This document shows positions 25,542-33,386 of a stretch of 64,000 nucleotides of DNA, piece by piece. The notes beneath the pieces are model-generated. The model was not told the origin of the DNA. It searched no databases and saw nothing but the letters and a program-made list of their open reading frames with translations. Within the stretch, counting starts at the first letter, position 1. Each line of letters begins with the position of its first letter. A program made the position numbers and the translations under genes. This DNA is from Streptomyces sp. NBC_01264 (GTDB taxonomy: Bacteria > Actinomycetota > Actinomycetes > Streptomycetales > Streptomycetaceae): positions 38,343-102,342 of the forward strand of contig NZ_JAPEOX010000007.1 in NCBI RefSeq assembly GCF_026340675.1, in the 5' to 3' direction.

Positions 25542-25981
25542 ACTGGGTCCAGAACGACCACTGCGCCCGGGTCAAGGCAGCCACCGACGCCAAGCCGGTC
25601 CTGATGCCCGCCGCCGACCCGGACGCCGAGCCCGTCGCGTACGGCACCCGCGATGGGATCAAGGCGTGCGCCTGGCACTGCCTGACCTATACCGCCACGC
25701 AGGCTCTTGTGGTCGGGGCCGGCACCCGGGTCCTGGGCATCCGGCTGCACCCGGGCGCTGCCGCGGCTGCGCTCGCCCTGTCGGGCATCACCCACTACAT
25801 CGCCGACCGCCGCGTCCCGGGCGGCGTCCTTGAGCGGCTCGCGACGACGACCGGCAAGGGCAACTTCTTCCGCCTGGCCGATCACGGCCTCAACGGCGCG
25901 TACGCGCTGGACTCCGCGTGGCACCACGGGTGGGAGACGGCCGCTGCGCTGCTCGCCACCGCCAAGGCGACCAGCCGGTGA
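25542..25981 (+). pseudogene. DUF3307-like gene, C-terminal fragment
   Basis: The frame from VQNDHCARVK to ATAKATSR (about 145 residues) continues the gene begun at 23383. It contains CAWHCLTYTATQAL, ALSGITHYIADRRVP and a final RLADHGLNGAYALDSAWHHG segment, the His/Asp-rich pattern of DUF3307 membrane proteins. A GTG at 25514 within insert DNA could start a shortened product. Its TGA overlaps the GTG of the next gene, so it still couples translation into the downstream operon. Confidence 0.75.
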
Positions 25982-26328
25982 CCGCCCGTTCCCGCACCCG
26001 CCTGGAGCGCGTGCGCGCCTCGGTCGGTATCGCCTGCCTGGCCCTCCAGCAGATCCAGGACGACGTCGCCGCCGACGGCGTCGACCAGGAGGAGCTCGCC
26101 GCGATCCTGCGCGAGCTCATCGAGGACACCGACCCGCCCGGCGGCCTCATCCCGGCCCTCGCGCAGCTGGTCACCGTTGCCGCACGCCGTGCCGAGCACG
26201 TCCAGCCCGACCGCTGCGGCGACGCCTCCCACTACCTGCACGACTCCGCCGCCCTGCTCACCGACAACGCCGGTGCGCGCCTGCTCTGGGCCGCCCGCAA
26301 CCTCGACCCGCAAGGAGATCCCGCATGA
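25978..26328 (+). CDS. hypothetical helical protein
   Basis: A 116-aa protein whose GTG overlaps the preceding stop (GTGA). It is Ala/Leu/Asp rich and helical (LERVRASVGIACLALQQIQD, EELAAILRELIEDTD, ASHYLHDSAALLTDNAGARL). The last ATGA overlap couples it to the P-loop kinase gene. No motif for catalysis is seen. It is the first intact gene of the long plus-strand operon that ends at 33676. Confidence 0.65.
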   Translation: MTARSRTRLERVRASVGIACLALQQIQDDVAADGVDQEELAAILRELIEDTDPPGGLIPALAQLVTVAARRAEHVQPDRCGDASHYLHDSAALLTDNAGARLLWAARNLDPQGDPA

Positions 26329-27281
26329 GCAAGCCGACGTTCTACCCGGAGATGCCCGAGCACAGCCTGGTCGTCCTCATCGGCCCCTCCGGCGCCGGGA
26401 AGTCCACGCTCGCGGGCACCTGGCCCGCCTCCCAGGTGCTGTCCCTGGATTCCCTGCGCGAGGTCGTCAGCGACGACGCGGGCGATCAGGACTCGACCGG
26501 CGACGCCGTCGCCGCCCTGCACTTGCTCCTGGAGGCCCGGATGCGCCGGGGCCTGTTCACCGTCATCGACGCCACGAGCGTCACCTCCGCGACCAGGGCT
26601 CCGCTGGTCGCCGCCGCCAAGCGCCACAACATGCCCGCCGTCGCGGTCATGGTCTCCTCCCCGGTCTCCGTGTGTGTGGAGCGGCAGGGCCCGCGGCCGG
26701 CCAACCGCACCGTGCCCGACGACACGGTCCGCGCGCAGCACACGGCCATGGTCCGCTCCCACCCGAAGCTGCTGGCCGAGGGCTTCAACGAGGTCGTCTT
26801 CTCCGACAGCCTCTGCCAGCTGCTCCCGTTCCTTCAGCGCCTGGGCGATGCCCGGAACGCCTACCTCCGACTCGACGGCGGCGACGGCCTGGGCGAGATG
26901 CTGCTCGTCCGCCGGGTGTTCGGCGAGGAGATCCTCCCGCTGTGGCGGTGGAAGCCCGGCTCAACGGCCGCCGACGGTGACCGTGTCGCGGAGATCCGCC
27001 TCGGCCAGCAGTACCTCACCCTCGCCCTCCGGAAGAACGTCGACGGCGAAGGCGACTACGGCTTCGACGTCGCGCTCCCCTGCCCCCACGACGACGAATG
27101 CACCGGCCGGGCCTGGGCGCCCGCGTACAGCGTCACCTGCCTCGCCCGCGCACTCAACGGCGACCTGGACGACAGCGAGGACATCGTCTGCTCCGTTCAC
27201 GGCGGCTTCGACGGCGCGGACCAAGAGCTCGGCGAGCACGCCGATGAAGTGCTCCGCGAGAGCGTCGGGAGCACGCGATGA
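26325..27281 (+). CDS. P-loop kinase (polynucleotide-kinase-like AAA)
   Basis: A 318-aa protein. Walker A is GPSGAGKST (20-28), followed by SLDSLREVVSDDAGDQ, the D-(S/T)-x-R pattern of PNK-type and zeta-toxin-like kinases, and by VIDAT at about 85-89 as the Walker B/acceptor acid. RQGPRPANRTVPDDTVRAQH resembles the lid arginine region of bacterial polynucleotide kinases. Residues 190-318 form a separate domain with CPHDDECTG, possibly metal-binding. It may phosphorylate nucleic acid 5' ends in repair or RNA processing on the plasmid (inference). ATGA overlaps join it to both neighbours. Confidence 0.75.
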   Translation: MSKPTFYPEMPEHSLVVLIGPSGAGKSTLAGTWPASQVLSLDSLREVVSDDAGDQDSTGDAVAALHLLLEARMRRGLFTVIDATSVTSATRAPLVAAAKRHNMPAVAVMVSSPVSVCVERQGPRPANRTVPDDTVRAQHTAMVRSHPKLLAEGFNEVVFSDSLCQLLPFLQRLGDARNAYLRLDGGDGLGEMLLVRRVFGEEILPLWRWKPGSTAADGDRVAEIRLGQQYLTLALRKNVDGEGDYGFDVALPCPHDDECTGRAWAPAYSVTCLARALNGDLDDSEDIVCSVHGGFDGADQELGEHADEVLRESVGSTR

Positions 27282-27664
27282 CCTTCCTTCAGGACAGCAG
27301 GGAGCCGGGCCGGAGCGACTGGGAGCTGGCCCGCCTCGCGGTTCACCTGCGCGGCTACGCCGGGTACGACGACGACCCGCCGGCCGACGAAGCCCGGCGC
27401 CTGCAGGAGGCGTTCACGGCCGACGAGCTCCGCCGGGCCGACACCTTCCTGGAAGCGGGCAGCCAGGACACCGACCGCCTCACCACGATCGAAGCCCGGC
27501 TCGGCACGGCCGCCACCGGCGATGAGGCATGGCTCGCGCAGCAGCTCACGACGGCATGGGCGCGGCTCGACACGCTGCGGGACCGGATCGACACCGGCGG
27601 CAGCCTCATGGCCAACACCCACGTCGCCAGCGCCATCGACAACATCCGCGGGTCCCGGCCGTGA
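27278..27664 (+). CDS. hypothetical acidic helical protein
   Basis: A 128-aa protein coupled by ATGA to the kinase gene. It reads as alternating helices (DWELARLAVHLRGYAGYDDD, ADELRRADTFLEAGS, WLAQQLTTAWARLDTLRDRI), with no cysteines and no membrane segment. The acidic, helical character fits an interaction partner of the kinase but nothing proves this. A GTGA overlap leads into the next gene. Confidence 0.6.
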   Translation: MTFLQDSREPGRSDWELARLAVHLRGYAGYDDDPPADEARRLQEAFTADELRRADTFLEAGSQDTDRLTTIEARLGTAATGDEAWLAQQLTTAWARLDTLRDRIDTGGSLMANTHVASAIDNIRGSRP

Positions 27665-27870
27665 GCCACGCCGCCGACGGCCCGCACCCGCACCCGCTCA
27701 CCCCGGCCGAACTGCCCGACGGCGACAGGTGGCTGTACGGCTGCGACGAATGCCAGCTGCCGGTACAGGGCGGGGCAGCCGGCCTTGCCGCGCACCGCCG
27801 CACCGTCCACGCCCCCCGCCGTGACTACGGCGACCACCGCACCCCGATCACCGTTGACGTCCAGTTCTGA
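27661..27870 (+). CDS. small C2H2-like zinc-finger protein
   Basis: A 69-aa protein from a GTG overlapping the previous stop. CDECQLPVQGGAAGLAAHRR then TVH gives C-x2-C-x12-H-x4-H spacing, close to a C2H2 finger or a DUF of that shape. The rest is short and polar. Small zinc proteins of this sort are frequent in Streptomyces phages and plasmids. DNA binding is possible but not shown. Confidence 0.65.
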   Translation: MSHAADGPHPHPLTPAELPDGDRWLYGCDECQLPVQGGAAGLAAHRRTVHAPRRDYGDHRTPITVDVQF

Positions 27871-27983
27871 CCGAGGCGGCCCGCTCTCGTGGCCGTCTGA
27901 TCCGCACCGGCGAGTACGAGCAGTCGATCCGCGGCCTCCTGCTCGGGGCCGGGCTCGACACTCTGGTCTCCGTCCCGGCCTGA
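27867..27983 (+). CDS. possible 38-aa conserved-looking ORF with CTG start
   Basis: Directly overlapping the previous stop, a frame reads LTEAARSRGRLIRTGEYEQS then IRGLLLGAGLDTLVSVPA and stops at 27983. The only near-cognate start is CTG at 27867, and an in-frame stop lies four codons upstream. The peptide looks non-random, so either CTG initiation by coupling is used or the gene is a relic. Confidence 0.3.
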   Translation: MTEAARSRGRLIRTGEYEQSIRGLLLGAGLDTLVSVPA

Positions 27984-28005
27984 CGTCCCGCCATTGTTCT
28001 TCTTC

Positions 28006-28031
28006 GCCGCCCCGGCACCGGCCGGGGCGGC
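28006..28031 (+). terminator. 11-bp hairpin upstream of Nudix gene
   Basis: GCCGCCCCGGC (28006-28016) and GCCGGGGCGGC (28021-28031) pair perfectly with a 4-nt loop. It may end the first part of the operon or attenuate the Nudix gene. Confidence 0.65.
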
Positions 28032-28065
28032 CTCCTTCATCCTCTTCGAGACCAGGAGACATCTG

Positions 28066-28482
28066 GTGACCACCGACACCACCGACGAGACGATCCGCTA
28101 CACCGCCGACGTGGTCCTGTTCGCTGCCGGGCACGTCCTGCTGATCGAGCGGGGCTGGGACCCGTTCAAGAGCCGGTGGGCCTTGCCCGGGGGCCACATG
28201 GACACGGGGGAGACCAGCCTGGCCGCCTCCGTGCGCGAGCTGGAGGAGGAGACCAGCATTACCGTCCAGGCCGACGACCTCCGGCAGTTGGGCGCCTTCG
28301 ACACCCCCGGCCGTGACCCGCGCGGCCGGTACGTCAGCGTCGCCTACACCGCCACCCTGCCCTCGCCGGTCGAGCCGACGGCCGGGGACGACGCCACCGC
28401 CGCCCGCTGGTGGCCCCTGGAGGCGCTCCCCGACCTCGCGTTCGACCACGCCGAAATCGTGGCAGCCGCCACGAACCGCTGA
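28066..28482 (+). CDS. Nudix hydrolase
   Basis: A 138-aa Nudix protein. The Nudix box begins GGHMDTGETSLAASVRELEE and continues ETSI, giving G-x5-E-x7-RE-L-x-EE; the usual Gly after the last Glu pair is replaced by Ser, so specificity or efficiency may differ. Such enzymes hydrolyse nucleoside diphosphates linked to another group (damaged nucleotides, NADH, nucleotide sugars). Starts at a GTG with AGGAG upstream. A house-cleaning or signal-nucleotide-removing role within the plasmid operon is inferred. Confidence 0.9.
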   Translation: MTTDTTDETIRYTADVVLFAAGHVLLIERGWDPFKSRWALPGGHMDTGETSLAASVRELEEETSITVQADDLRQLGAFDTPGRDPRGRYVSVAYTATLPSPVEPTAGDDATAARWWPLEALPDLAFDHAEIVAAATNR

Positions 28483-28583
28483 TCCCTCCCGCGCGAGCGG
28501 CGTTCCTCCGTGCCGCCCCGGCCCCACCGGCCGGTGCGGTCGCGGTGTTCCGCCACGACCAGCGACAGGAAGGAGAAGGCGTC

Positions 28584-28886
28584 ATGCCGCACCTGGAGTT
28601 CTACGAGGTTGACGTCCCGATACACGACACCAGCCGGGCTCTGCACGGTGTGCACGTCTTCACCGGCAAGGCGTCCTCGGCCGACGAGGCCCTGACTCGC
28701 GCCCACCAGGTGTACGACGCGGCGTTCGCCGCGCGGCAGGCCGGGCTCGAGGTCCCCGGGCAGCAGGACGGCGGCTGGGGAGCGCGCGGGGTTCGCGACG
28801 GTTGGGAGCTGGACTGGGCGGCGGCGAAGGCCGGCCGCTGGTCCAACCCGGACAACTGGACCCGCAAGAAGCCCTACGTGCTGTAG
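28584..28886 (+). CDS. hypothetical protein
   Basis: A 100-aa protein with a strong AAGGAGAAGG before its ATG. It begins MPHLEFYEVDVPIHDTSR, which looks like a beta strand pair, then a helical HQVYDAAFAARQAG and a Trp/Gly-rich tail (GGWGARGVRDGWELDW, WSNPDNWTRKKPYVL). The tail has four Trp and resembles actinomycete plasmid proteins of unknown function. It is followed after 90 nt by the GGDEF gene. Confidence 0.65.
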   Translation: MPHLEFYEVDVPIHDTSRALHGVHVFTGKASSADEALTRAHQVYDAAFAARQAGLEVPGQQDGGWGARGVRDGWELDWAAAKAGRWSNPDNWTRKKPYVL

Positions 28887-28976
28887 CTACGCCCCGGAGC
28901 AGGCGCGCTAGGCGTCGAAACCGTCGCCTGCCCCGGGCCACCCATCCCGTACATGACGAGAGAGGGAGCCACCAGT

Positions 28977-29657
28977 ATGGCCTCCACCGTGCGCGTACAG
29001 GCCCCCATCGGGCAACGTGCCCTGCTCATCACCACGCTCGCCGTGCCGCTGACCGGCTGGACCGTGCACGCGGTCAGCCTGCACCGCAAGCTCGCCGCCG
29101 CCCGCCGCGACCCGCTCACCGGGCTGCTCGGGCGTGACGGCTACACGGTCAAGGCCCGGCAACTCACCGACCGGTACGGCGACAGCGCCCTGGTCGTCCT
29201 GGTGGACCTGGACCACTTCAAGCAGATCAACGACGGGCCTGGCGGGCACGCCGTCGGCGACCGCGTCCTGGCCGCCACCGCGACCCGGCTCACCGCGTGG
29301 GCGGGCAGCCGCGGCGCGGTCGGCCGGCTCGGGGGCGACGAGTTCGCGGTCGCGGTCCGGATCGGGCCCGCCCGCCGCGAGCTCCGTCTCGCCCAGCTCA
29401 CGCAGCTGCTCGCGCAGCCGGTGGAGGTCGAGGACGGCGTCCTGGTCGATGTCGCCGCGTCGGTCGGCGCGGCTTCCCCCGACGTCCTTGGCACGACGGA
29501 CCTGAGCGCGCTTCAGCGGGCCGCCGACGCCGCGATGTACGCGGGCAAGCACACCGGCCGCGCGGTCCTCGCCGGACCGCAGCACGCCACGGTGCCCTCC
29601 ATCAACGGCCGCCGCGCCGGACGGCCGGGCACCAACTCCCTGAGGCAGGCGGCATGA
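28977..29657 (+). CDS. membrane-anchored GGDEF diguanylate cyclase
   Basis: A 226-aa protein with one membrane helix (about 15-36) and one GGDEF domain. Domain marks: RRDPLTGLLGRDGY (43-56), VDLDHFKQIND (76-86, metal-binding Asp) and an intact GGDEF at 119-123, so synthesis of c-di-GMP is expected. The RxxD inhibitory site five residues before GGDEF is absent (SRGAVGRL), so product inhibition through that site is not expected. In Streptomyces, c-di-GMP dimerises BldD and holds back sporulation. ATG at 28977 chosen for GAGGGAG upstream. ATGA overlap couples it to the ASCH gene. Confidence 0.88.
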   Translation: MASTVRVQAPIGQRALLITTLAVPLTGWTVHAVSLHRKLAAARRDPLTGLLGRDGYTVKARQLTDRYGDSALVVLVDLDHFKQINDGPGGHAVGDRVLAATATRLTAWAGSRGAVGRLGGDEFAVAVRIGPARRELRLAQLTQLLAQPVEVEDGVLVDVAASVGAASPDVLGTTDLSALQRAADAAMYAGKHTGRAVLAGPQHATVPSINGRRAGRPGTNSLRQAA

Positions 29658-30115
29658 GCGCGACCACCACCACCACCGACTCGGGCGCCTGGATCCGGGG
29701 CATCACGATCCGCCAGCCCTGGACGACCTGCATCCTCGCCGGGAAGGACGTGGAGAACCGCCCGGCCGCCTGGTCCTGGCGCGGCCTGGTGCTCCTGCAC
29801 GCCGGAGCGGCTACCGAGCGGGCCCCGATGCGCGACCCGCTGGTCGCCACCGCGATCCGCGGCCGCGCCCTGCACACCCGGGCCGTCATCGGCGTCGCCC
29901 GCCTCACCGACTGCCACCAGGACGCCGCCGGCACCGCCCCGTGCTCGCGCTGGGCGCAGCCCGACGTTCACCACTTGGTCCTCGCCGACGTCCAGGAGCT
30001 CGCCCTCCCCATCCCGTGGCTGCACGGCCAGCTCGGGCCGTGGCGCCCCACCCAGGACCTCGTGGACCGGGTCCTCCTCCAGCTCCCCCACCTCGCTCCG
30101 GAGGGCACCTCATGA
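29654..30115 (+). CDS. ASCH-domain protein
   Basis: A 153-aa protein with an ASCH/PUA-like start: ITIRQPWTTCILAGKDVENR (residues 17-36), then WSWRGLVLLHAG, the typical beta-barrel with a conserved G-K-x-x-E-x-R-x motif. ASCH domains bind RNA or modified bases, and some are N4-acetylcytidine amidohydrolases. The catalytic Lys of that enzyme class may correspond to Lys in LAGKDVENR. A Cys pair in TDCHQDAAGTAPCSRW is noted. Coupled by ATGA at both ends. Confidence 0.8.
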   Translation: MSATTTTTDSGAWIRGITIRQPWTTCILAGKDVENRPAAWSWRGLVLLHAGAATERAPMRDPLVATAIRGRALHTRAVIGVARLTDCHQDAAGTAPCSRWAQPDVHHLVLADVQELALPIPWLHGQLGPWRPTQDLVDRVLLQLPHLAPEGTS

Positions 30116-30672
30116 GCGGAACCCGCACCGGCGTCCCGCAGCCGCCGACGTTCATCGCGGCCGACGACCGCATCCCCTTCCCCGAGACCGACCAGGTCCT
30201 GCGCTGCCGTACGAGCCCGGCCCTGTTCTCGATCGAGGAGATCCGCAACACCGACGAAGACCCCCGCGCCCGGGAGAAGGCGCTCGCCAAGGTCAAGCAC
30301 GCCTGCTCCGGCTGCCCGATCGTCAAGGACTGCCTGAAGTGGGCGCTGGCCAACCCCGACCTGACGAAGGCCGGGGTATGGGCGGCGACCACCGCCCGCG
30401 ACCGCACGCAGCTGCGCAAGGAGCTCGTGGCGCGGCTCGGTGAGGACTGGGTCGGAGTGGTGGCCGAACAGGACCGGCTCCGCAGGGAGCGGGCACGCGC
30501 GGCGCGCGTTGTGCCGCCGACCGCCCGCGAACTGGCCCTCGCCCGCCTGGAGCTGGAGGGCATCCCCACCCGGCCCGCACCGTACAACCGCTGGACAGAG
30601 CCGATCACTCCCCAGCAAGCCGAGGCTAACCGGCGCGTGCTGGAGCTGGCCATCGACAGGAGGGCGGCGTAG
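30112..30672 (+). CDS. WhiB-like iron-sulfur regulator (long form)
   Basis: A 186-aa WhiB-like protein, longer than the usual 80-130. Cluster ligands are C32 and the set C65, C68, C74 (HACSGCPIVKDC), with the GVWAAT turn at 88-93. Both N-terminal (30 aa) and C-terminal (about 70 aa, basic and helical, RRERARAARVV) extensions are present, the latter probably reaching DNA. It is the second WhiB-like protein of the window and sits between ASCH and Lsr2-like genes in one transcript, suggesting redox- or development-linked control of the plasmid operon. Confidence 0.85.
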   Translation: MSGTRTGVPQPPTFIAADDRIPFPETDQVLRCRTSPALFSIEEIRNTDEDPRAREKALAKVKHACSGCPIVKDCLKWALANPDLTKAGVWAATTARDRTQLRKELVARLGEDWVGVVAEQDRLRRERARAARVVPPTARELALARLELEGIPTRPAPYNRWTEPITPQQAEANRRVLELAIDRRAA

Positions 30673-30674
30673 CC

Positions 30675-31514
30675 GTGTTCACCGACTGGACCGAAGCCCT
30701 CGAAGCCGAATCCCTCCTCCTGAGCCCGAGCCCGGCCCAGCAGCTCGCCGCCGCGGCCCGGGTCACCGCCCGCAGCTCCCGCGACAAGGACGACATGGCG
30801 CTGCTCCTGGACGCCCTCGGACTCCCCACCGACACCGACACCCTCACCGCCCTGCTCCCCCTCCTCCCGGAAACCGGAGACGCCACCATGCCGACCATCC
30901 CCGCCGCCCCGGCCCTCTCCGCGCACGAGGCCATGGCGATCTCAATGCACAACCACGGCGACAGCGAGCAGACCATCCTCGAGGCCACCGGCCTGAGCGA
31001 GACCGAGCTCACCGACCTCATCGCCGACCAGGTACTTGGACTGCCCCGCACCGCCAACCCCTCGCCAGCCATCGACGTCCCGGTCATCCCGCGCGCCGTC
31101 TCCAACGAGGTCCAGAAGCTGCTCACCTGGGCAGCCACGCACCCGGCCGCCGGGGTCCGCAGCCGCGCCGCCCGCATCACCGCCGACCTGAGCGAGCTGT
31201 CCGAGCGCCGCGAGAGCGAGGCGGCGCAGCGCGAGGCCGAAGAGAAGGTCAGCAGGGCCAAGGCCGAACTGGAGAGGGCACAGGAGGAGCTCCGCACCGT
31301 GAAGGCCAGCACCCGCACGGCCACAGCGGCCACCGCCGCGCCCACCCCGATCCGCAAGGGCCTGGGCAGCGGTCGCAGCAAGGAGGAGCTCGCCGCCATC
31401 CGGTCCTGGGCGCGGCAGAACGGCCACACGGTCGCTGACGCGGGCCTGGTCCGCAAGGCGCTGCTGGAGGCGTACGACGCCGCCCACCAGACGCCGGTCC
31501 GCAAGGCCGGCTGA
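30675..31514 (+). CDS. protein with C-terminal Lsr2-like DNA-binding domain
   Basis: A 279-aa protein. The last 50 residues match the Lsr2 C-terminal domain: KEELAAIRSWARQNGHTVAD then GLVRKALLEAYDAAH. Lsr2 reads A/T-rich minor grooves through an RGR-like loop and silences foreign DNA; here the loop would be near SGRSKEEL. The middle is a coiled coil (ERRESEAAQREAEEKVSRAK), perhaps replacing Lsr2's own oligomerisation domain, and residues 85-130 look like an HTH (DSEQTILEATGLSETELTDL). A plasmid-encoded xenogeneic-silencer-like protein is inferred. GTG start with AGGAGG inside the whiB-like gene end. Confidence 0.7.
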   Translation: MFTDWTEALEAESLLLSPSPAQQLAAAARVTARSSRDKDDMALLLDALGLPTDTDTLTALLPLLPETGDATMPTIPAAPALSAHEAMAISMHNHGDSEQTILEATGLSETELTDLIADQVLGLPRTANPSPAIDVPVIPRAVSNEVQKLLTWAATHPAAGVRSRAARITADLSELSERRESEAAQREAEEKVSRAKAELERAQEELRTVKASTRTATAATAAPTPIRKGLGSGRSKEELAAIRSWARQNGHTVADAGLVRKALLEAYDAAHQTPVRKAG

Positions 31515-31517
31515 CCC

Positions 31518-32006
31518 ATGACCGACGAAGCGATAGCCCTGGACGGGTTCCTGGACGATGCCCCCGTGCCCGGTGACCCGGACAGTACGACGGCCCGGTT
31601 CCGCCTCACCGTCTCCCCGACCGACGAGCGCATCGACGAGATGACCCTGCCGTGCAGCGTCGCCGACCCGCAGCTCGCCCACACCACGCTCCACGAGCTC
31701 ATCCCCGGAGACAAACTGCGTGCCACCGGATACCTCCGGGCTCCCCGCACCCCGGACGAGCCTCTCCTCCTGATCGTCGAAACGCTCGAAATCCTCCAGC
31801 CCGCCCCCCAGCTCACCGCCACAGCCGCCCTCTTCGCCTCGGTGATCGAGCGGTGCGGCCCCTACCTGCACTACATCGACGGCGACAGCGGCGGCCTGGA
31901 AGTGTGGAACGAGGCCGGCGCCTGGGTCGGCTGGGCGGACACCCCCGGCGAACTGACCGCCATCCTCGACGCCTTCGAGCGCGGCCAAGCCCCCGGCAGG
32001 GAATGA
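31518..32006 (+). CDS. hypothetical OB-fold-like protein
   Basis: A 162-aa acidic protein 3 nt after the Lsr2-like gene. Residues 5-95 look like a five-strand barrel (ALDGFLDDAPVPGD, ARFRLTVSP, KLRATGYLRAP, LLLIVETLEIL), reminiscent of the single-strand-binding OB folds found in Streptomyces plasmids. The C-terminal part (LEVWNEAGAWVGWADTPGEL) is a second small alpha/beta unit. A single-strand-binding or accessory replication role is a guess. Confidence 0.55.
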   Translation: MTDEAIALDGFLDDAPVPGDPDSTTARFRLTVSPTDERIDEMTLPCSVADPQLAHTTLHELIPGDKLRATGYLRAPRTPDEPLLLIVETLEILQPAPQLTATAALFASVIERCGPYLHYIDGDSGGLEVWNEAGAWVGWADTPGELTAILDAFERGQAPGRE

Positions 32007-32009
32007 CCC

Positions 32010-32726
32010 GTGCCCATCCGACCCGAGAACCTGCACCGCTACCCGCGCGACTGGCCCCAGATCAGCGCACGGATCCGGTTCGAGCGGGCCGGCGGCCGCT
32101 GCGAGTGCACCGGCCACTGCGGCCTCACGCACCCCGACGGCCGCTGCCCGGCCGTCCACGAGCAGATCCACCCGGACACCGGCTCCGTGGTCGGCCTCAC
32201 CACCGCCCACCTCAACCACACCCCCGAAGACGTAAGCGAGATGAATCTCCTCGCCGCCTGCCAGCTCTGCCATCTACGGATAGACCACGGCCACCACCGG
32301 GTTACCCGCTCCCGCACCCTCGCCGCCCGCGCGGCCGCCGCCGGACAGCTCGGACTCCTCCCCGAGACCACGCTCACCCGCACCGAGCCGCCCACCCCAC
32401 CGCGCCCCACCCGGGGCCGCGCCCGCACGGCAGCGCTCCACCAGATGCCCTTCCCCGACCCCGAACAGGAGCCCAAGCCCATGGCCCGCATCACCGTCAA
32501 GATCGCCGCGCTCCACCCGGACGGAACCGAGTGCACCCACGCCGTCACCTCCACCGGCAAGCCCCGCGACGCAGCCTCCGGCTGCACCGGCCGCCGCAGC
32601 TACTCCGTGGTGTGCAGCGACTGCGGCCCGGTCGGCGATCCGCGCACCCTGCGGGTCCTCGCCGAGCCGGCGCAGAGCGCGCACCGCGACCACCACAGGG
32701 CCGCGCTCACCCCGGCCTCCCACTGA
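32010..32726 (+). CDS. HNH endonuclease-like protein with extra zinc-ribbon tail
   Basis: A 238-aa protein. Residues 20-90 show the HNH layout: CECTGHCGLTHPDGRC, then TTAHLNH with the catalytic His-like position, and NLLAACQLCHLRIDHGHH closing the metal site. Residues 155-238 form a second module starting MARITVKIAALHPDGTECTH, with CTGRRSYSVVCSDCG; it could be an independent gene that fused, since ATG at residue about 158 has a plausible upstream sequence. Nicking or cutting of plasmid DNA is possible, but targets are unknown. GTG start four bases after the previous stop. Confidence 0.75.
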   Translation: MPIRPENLHRYPRDWPQISARIRFERAGGRCECTGHCGLTHPDGRCPAVHEQIHPDTGSVVGLTTAHLNHTPEDVSEMNLLAACQLCHLRIDHGHHRVTRSRTLAARAAAAGQLGLLPETTLTRTEPPTPPRPTRGRARTAALHQMPFPDPEQEPKPMARITVKIAALHPDGTECTHAVTSTGKPRDAASGCTGRRSYSVVCSDCGPVGDPRTLRVLAEPAQSAHRDHHRAALTPASH

Positions 32727-32742
32727 CCCCACCCGCTCCGGC

Positions 32743-32767
32743 CGCCGGGACCACCACGGTCCCGGCG
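32743..32767 (+). terminator. 10-bp hairpin
   Basis: CGCCGGGACC (32743-32752) and GGTCCCGGCG (32758-32767) pair perfectly over ACCAC, between the HNH gene and the next zinc protein gene. Confidence 0.65.
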
Positions 32768-32789
32768 TCCCCGTCGAATGTGAGGGCCG

Positions 32790-33386
32790 ATGCCCACCAC
32801 CGTCTTCGACCAGTTCACCCACCGCACCGCCGATGTCACCGCCCAGCTCACCACCCTCGGCATCCCGCTCACCGCGCCGGGCCCGCCGCCCGCCGACGCC
32901 GACCCCACCGACCCGTGGGCCGGCAGCTACGCCGTCCCGGTCGACCGCTCCACCCTCGCCTGGTGCACCGCCGTCCAGATGCTCACTGACCACCACCACA
33001 CCGGCATCGACCGCCAGGTCCTCGCGGCCGACGCGCTGCTGCGCGAGCTCGGAGTCCGCGGCCTCGCCCAGCTCCACTCCGACCTCCACCACGGCGCCCC
33101 CATCGACTACCGCTTCACCCGCTGCCCGTATTGCTCCGGCATCGGCGAGGACCCCACCCGACCGGACTGCCAGGACGTCGGCTGCGCGCCGTGGCACGAG
33201 TTCGACGGCCACGAGCACCTGTGCCCGGTCTGCCACGGCGACGACCACCAGCCCCAATGGGTCGCCGAAGAGCACATGACCGAACTTGAGGAACTGCTCG
33301 CCGACGCCATCGAGGAGAACGAAGAGCGCGCCTCCCTCCGCTACCGGATCCGGACGCTGCTGCGCCGCCCGACGGCGCGCACATGA
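32790..33386 (+). CDS. zinc-binding hypothetical protein
   Basis: A 198-aa protein. Residues 105-150 contain CPYCSGIGEDPTRPDC, CAPWHEFDGHEHLCPVC and HGDD, a DnaJ-type or double zinc knuckle layout. The N-terminal half includes a helical TLAWCTAVQMLTDHHHTGID that recalls phage and plasmid accessory proteins. Its start has TGTGAGG upstream and its stop overlaps the next ATG (ATGA). No enzymatic motif. Unknown role. Confidence 0.65.
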   Translation: MPTTVFDQFTHRTADVTAQLTTLGIPLTAPGPPPADADPTDPWAGSYAVPVDRSTLAWCTAVQMLTDHHHTGIDRQVLAADALLRELGVRGLAQLHSDLHHGAPIDYRFTRCPYCSGIGEDPTRPDCQDVGCAPWHEFDGHEHLCPVCHGDDHQPQWVAEEHMTELEELLADAIEENEERASLRYRIRTLLRRPTART

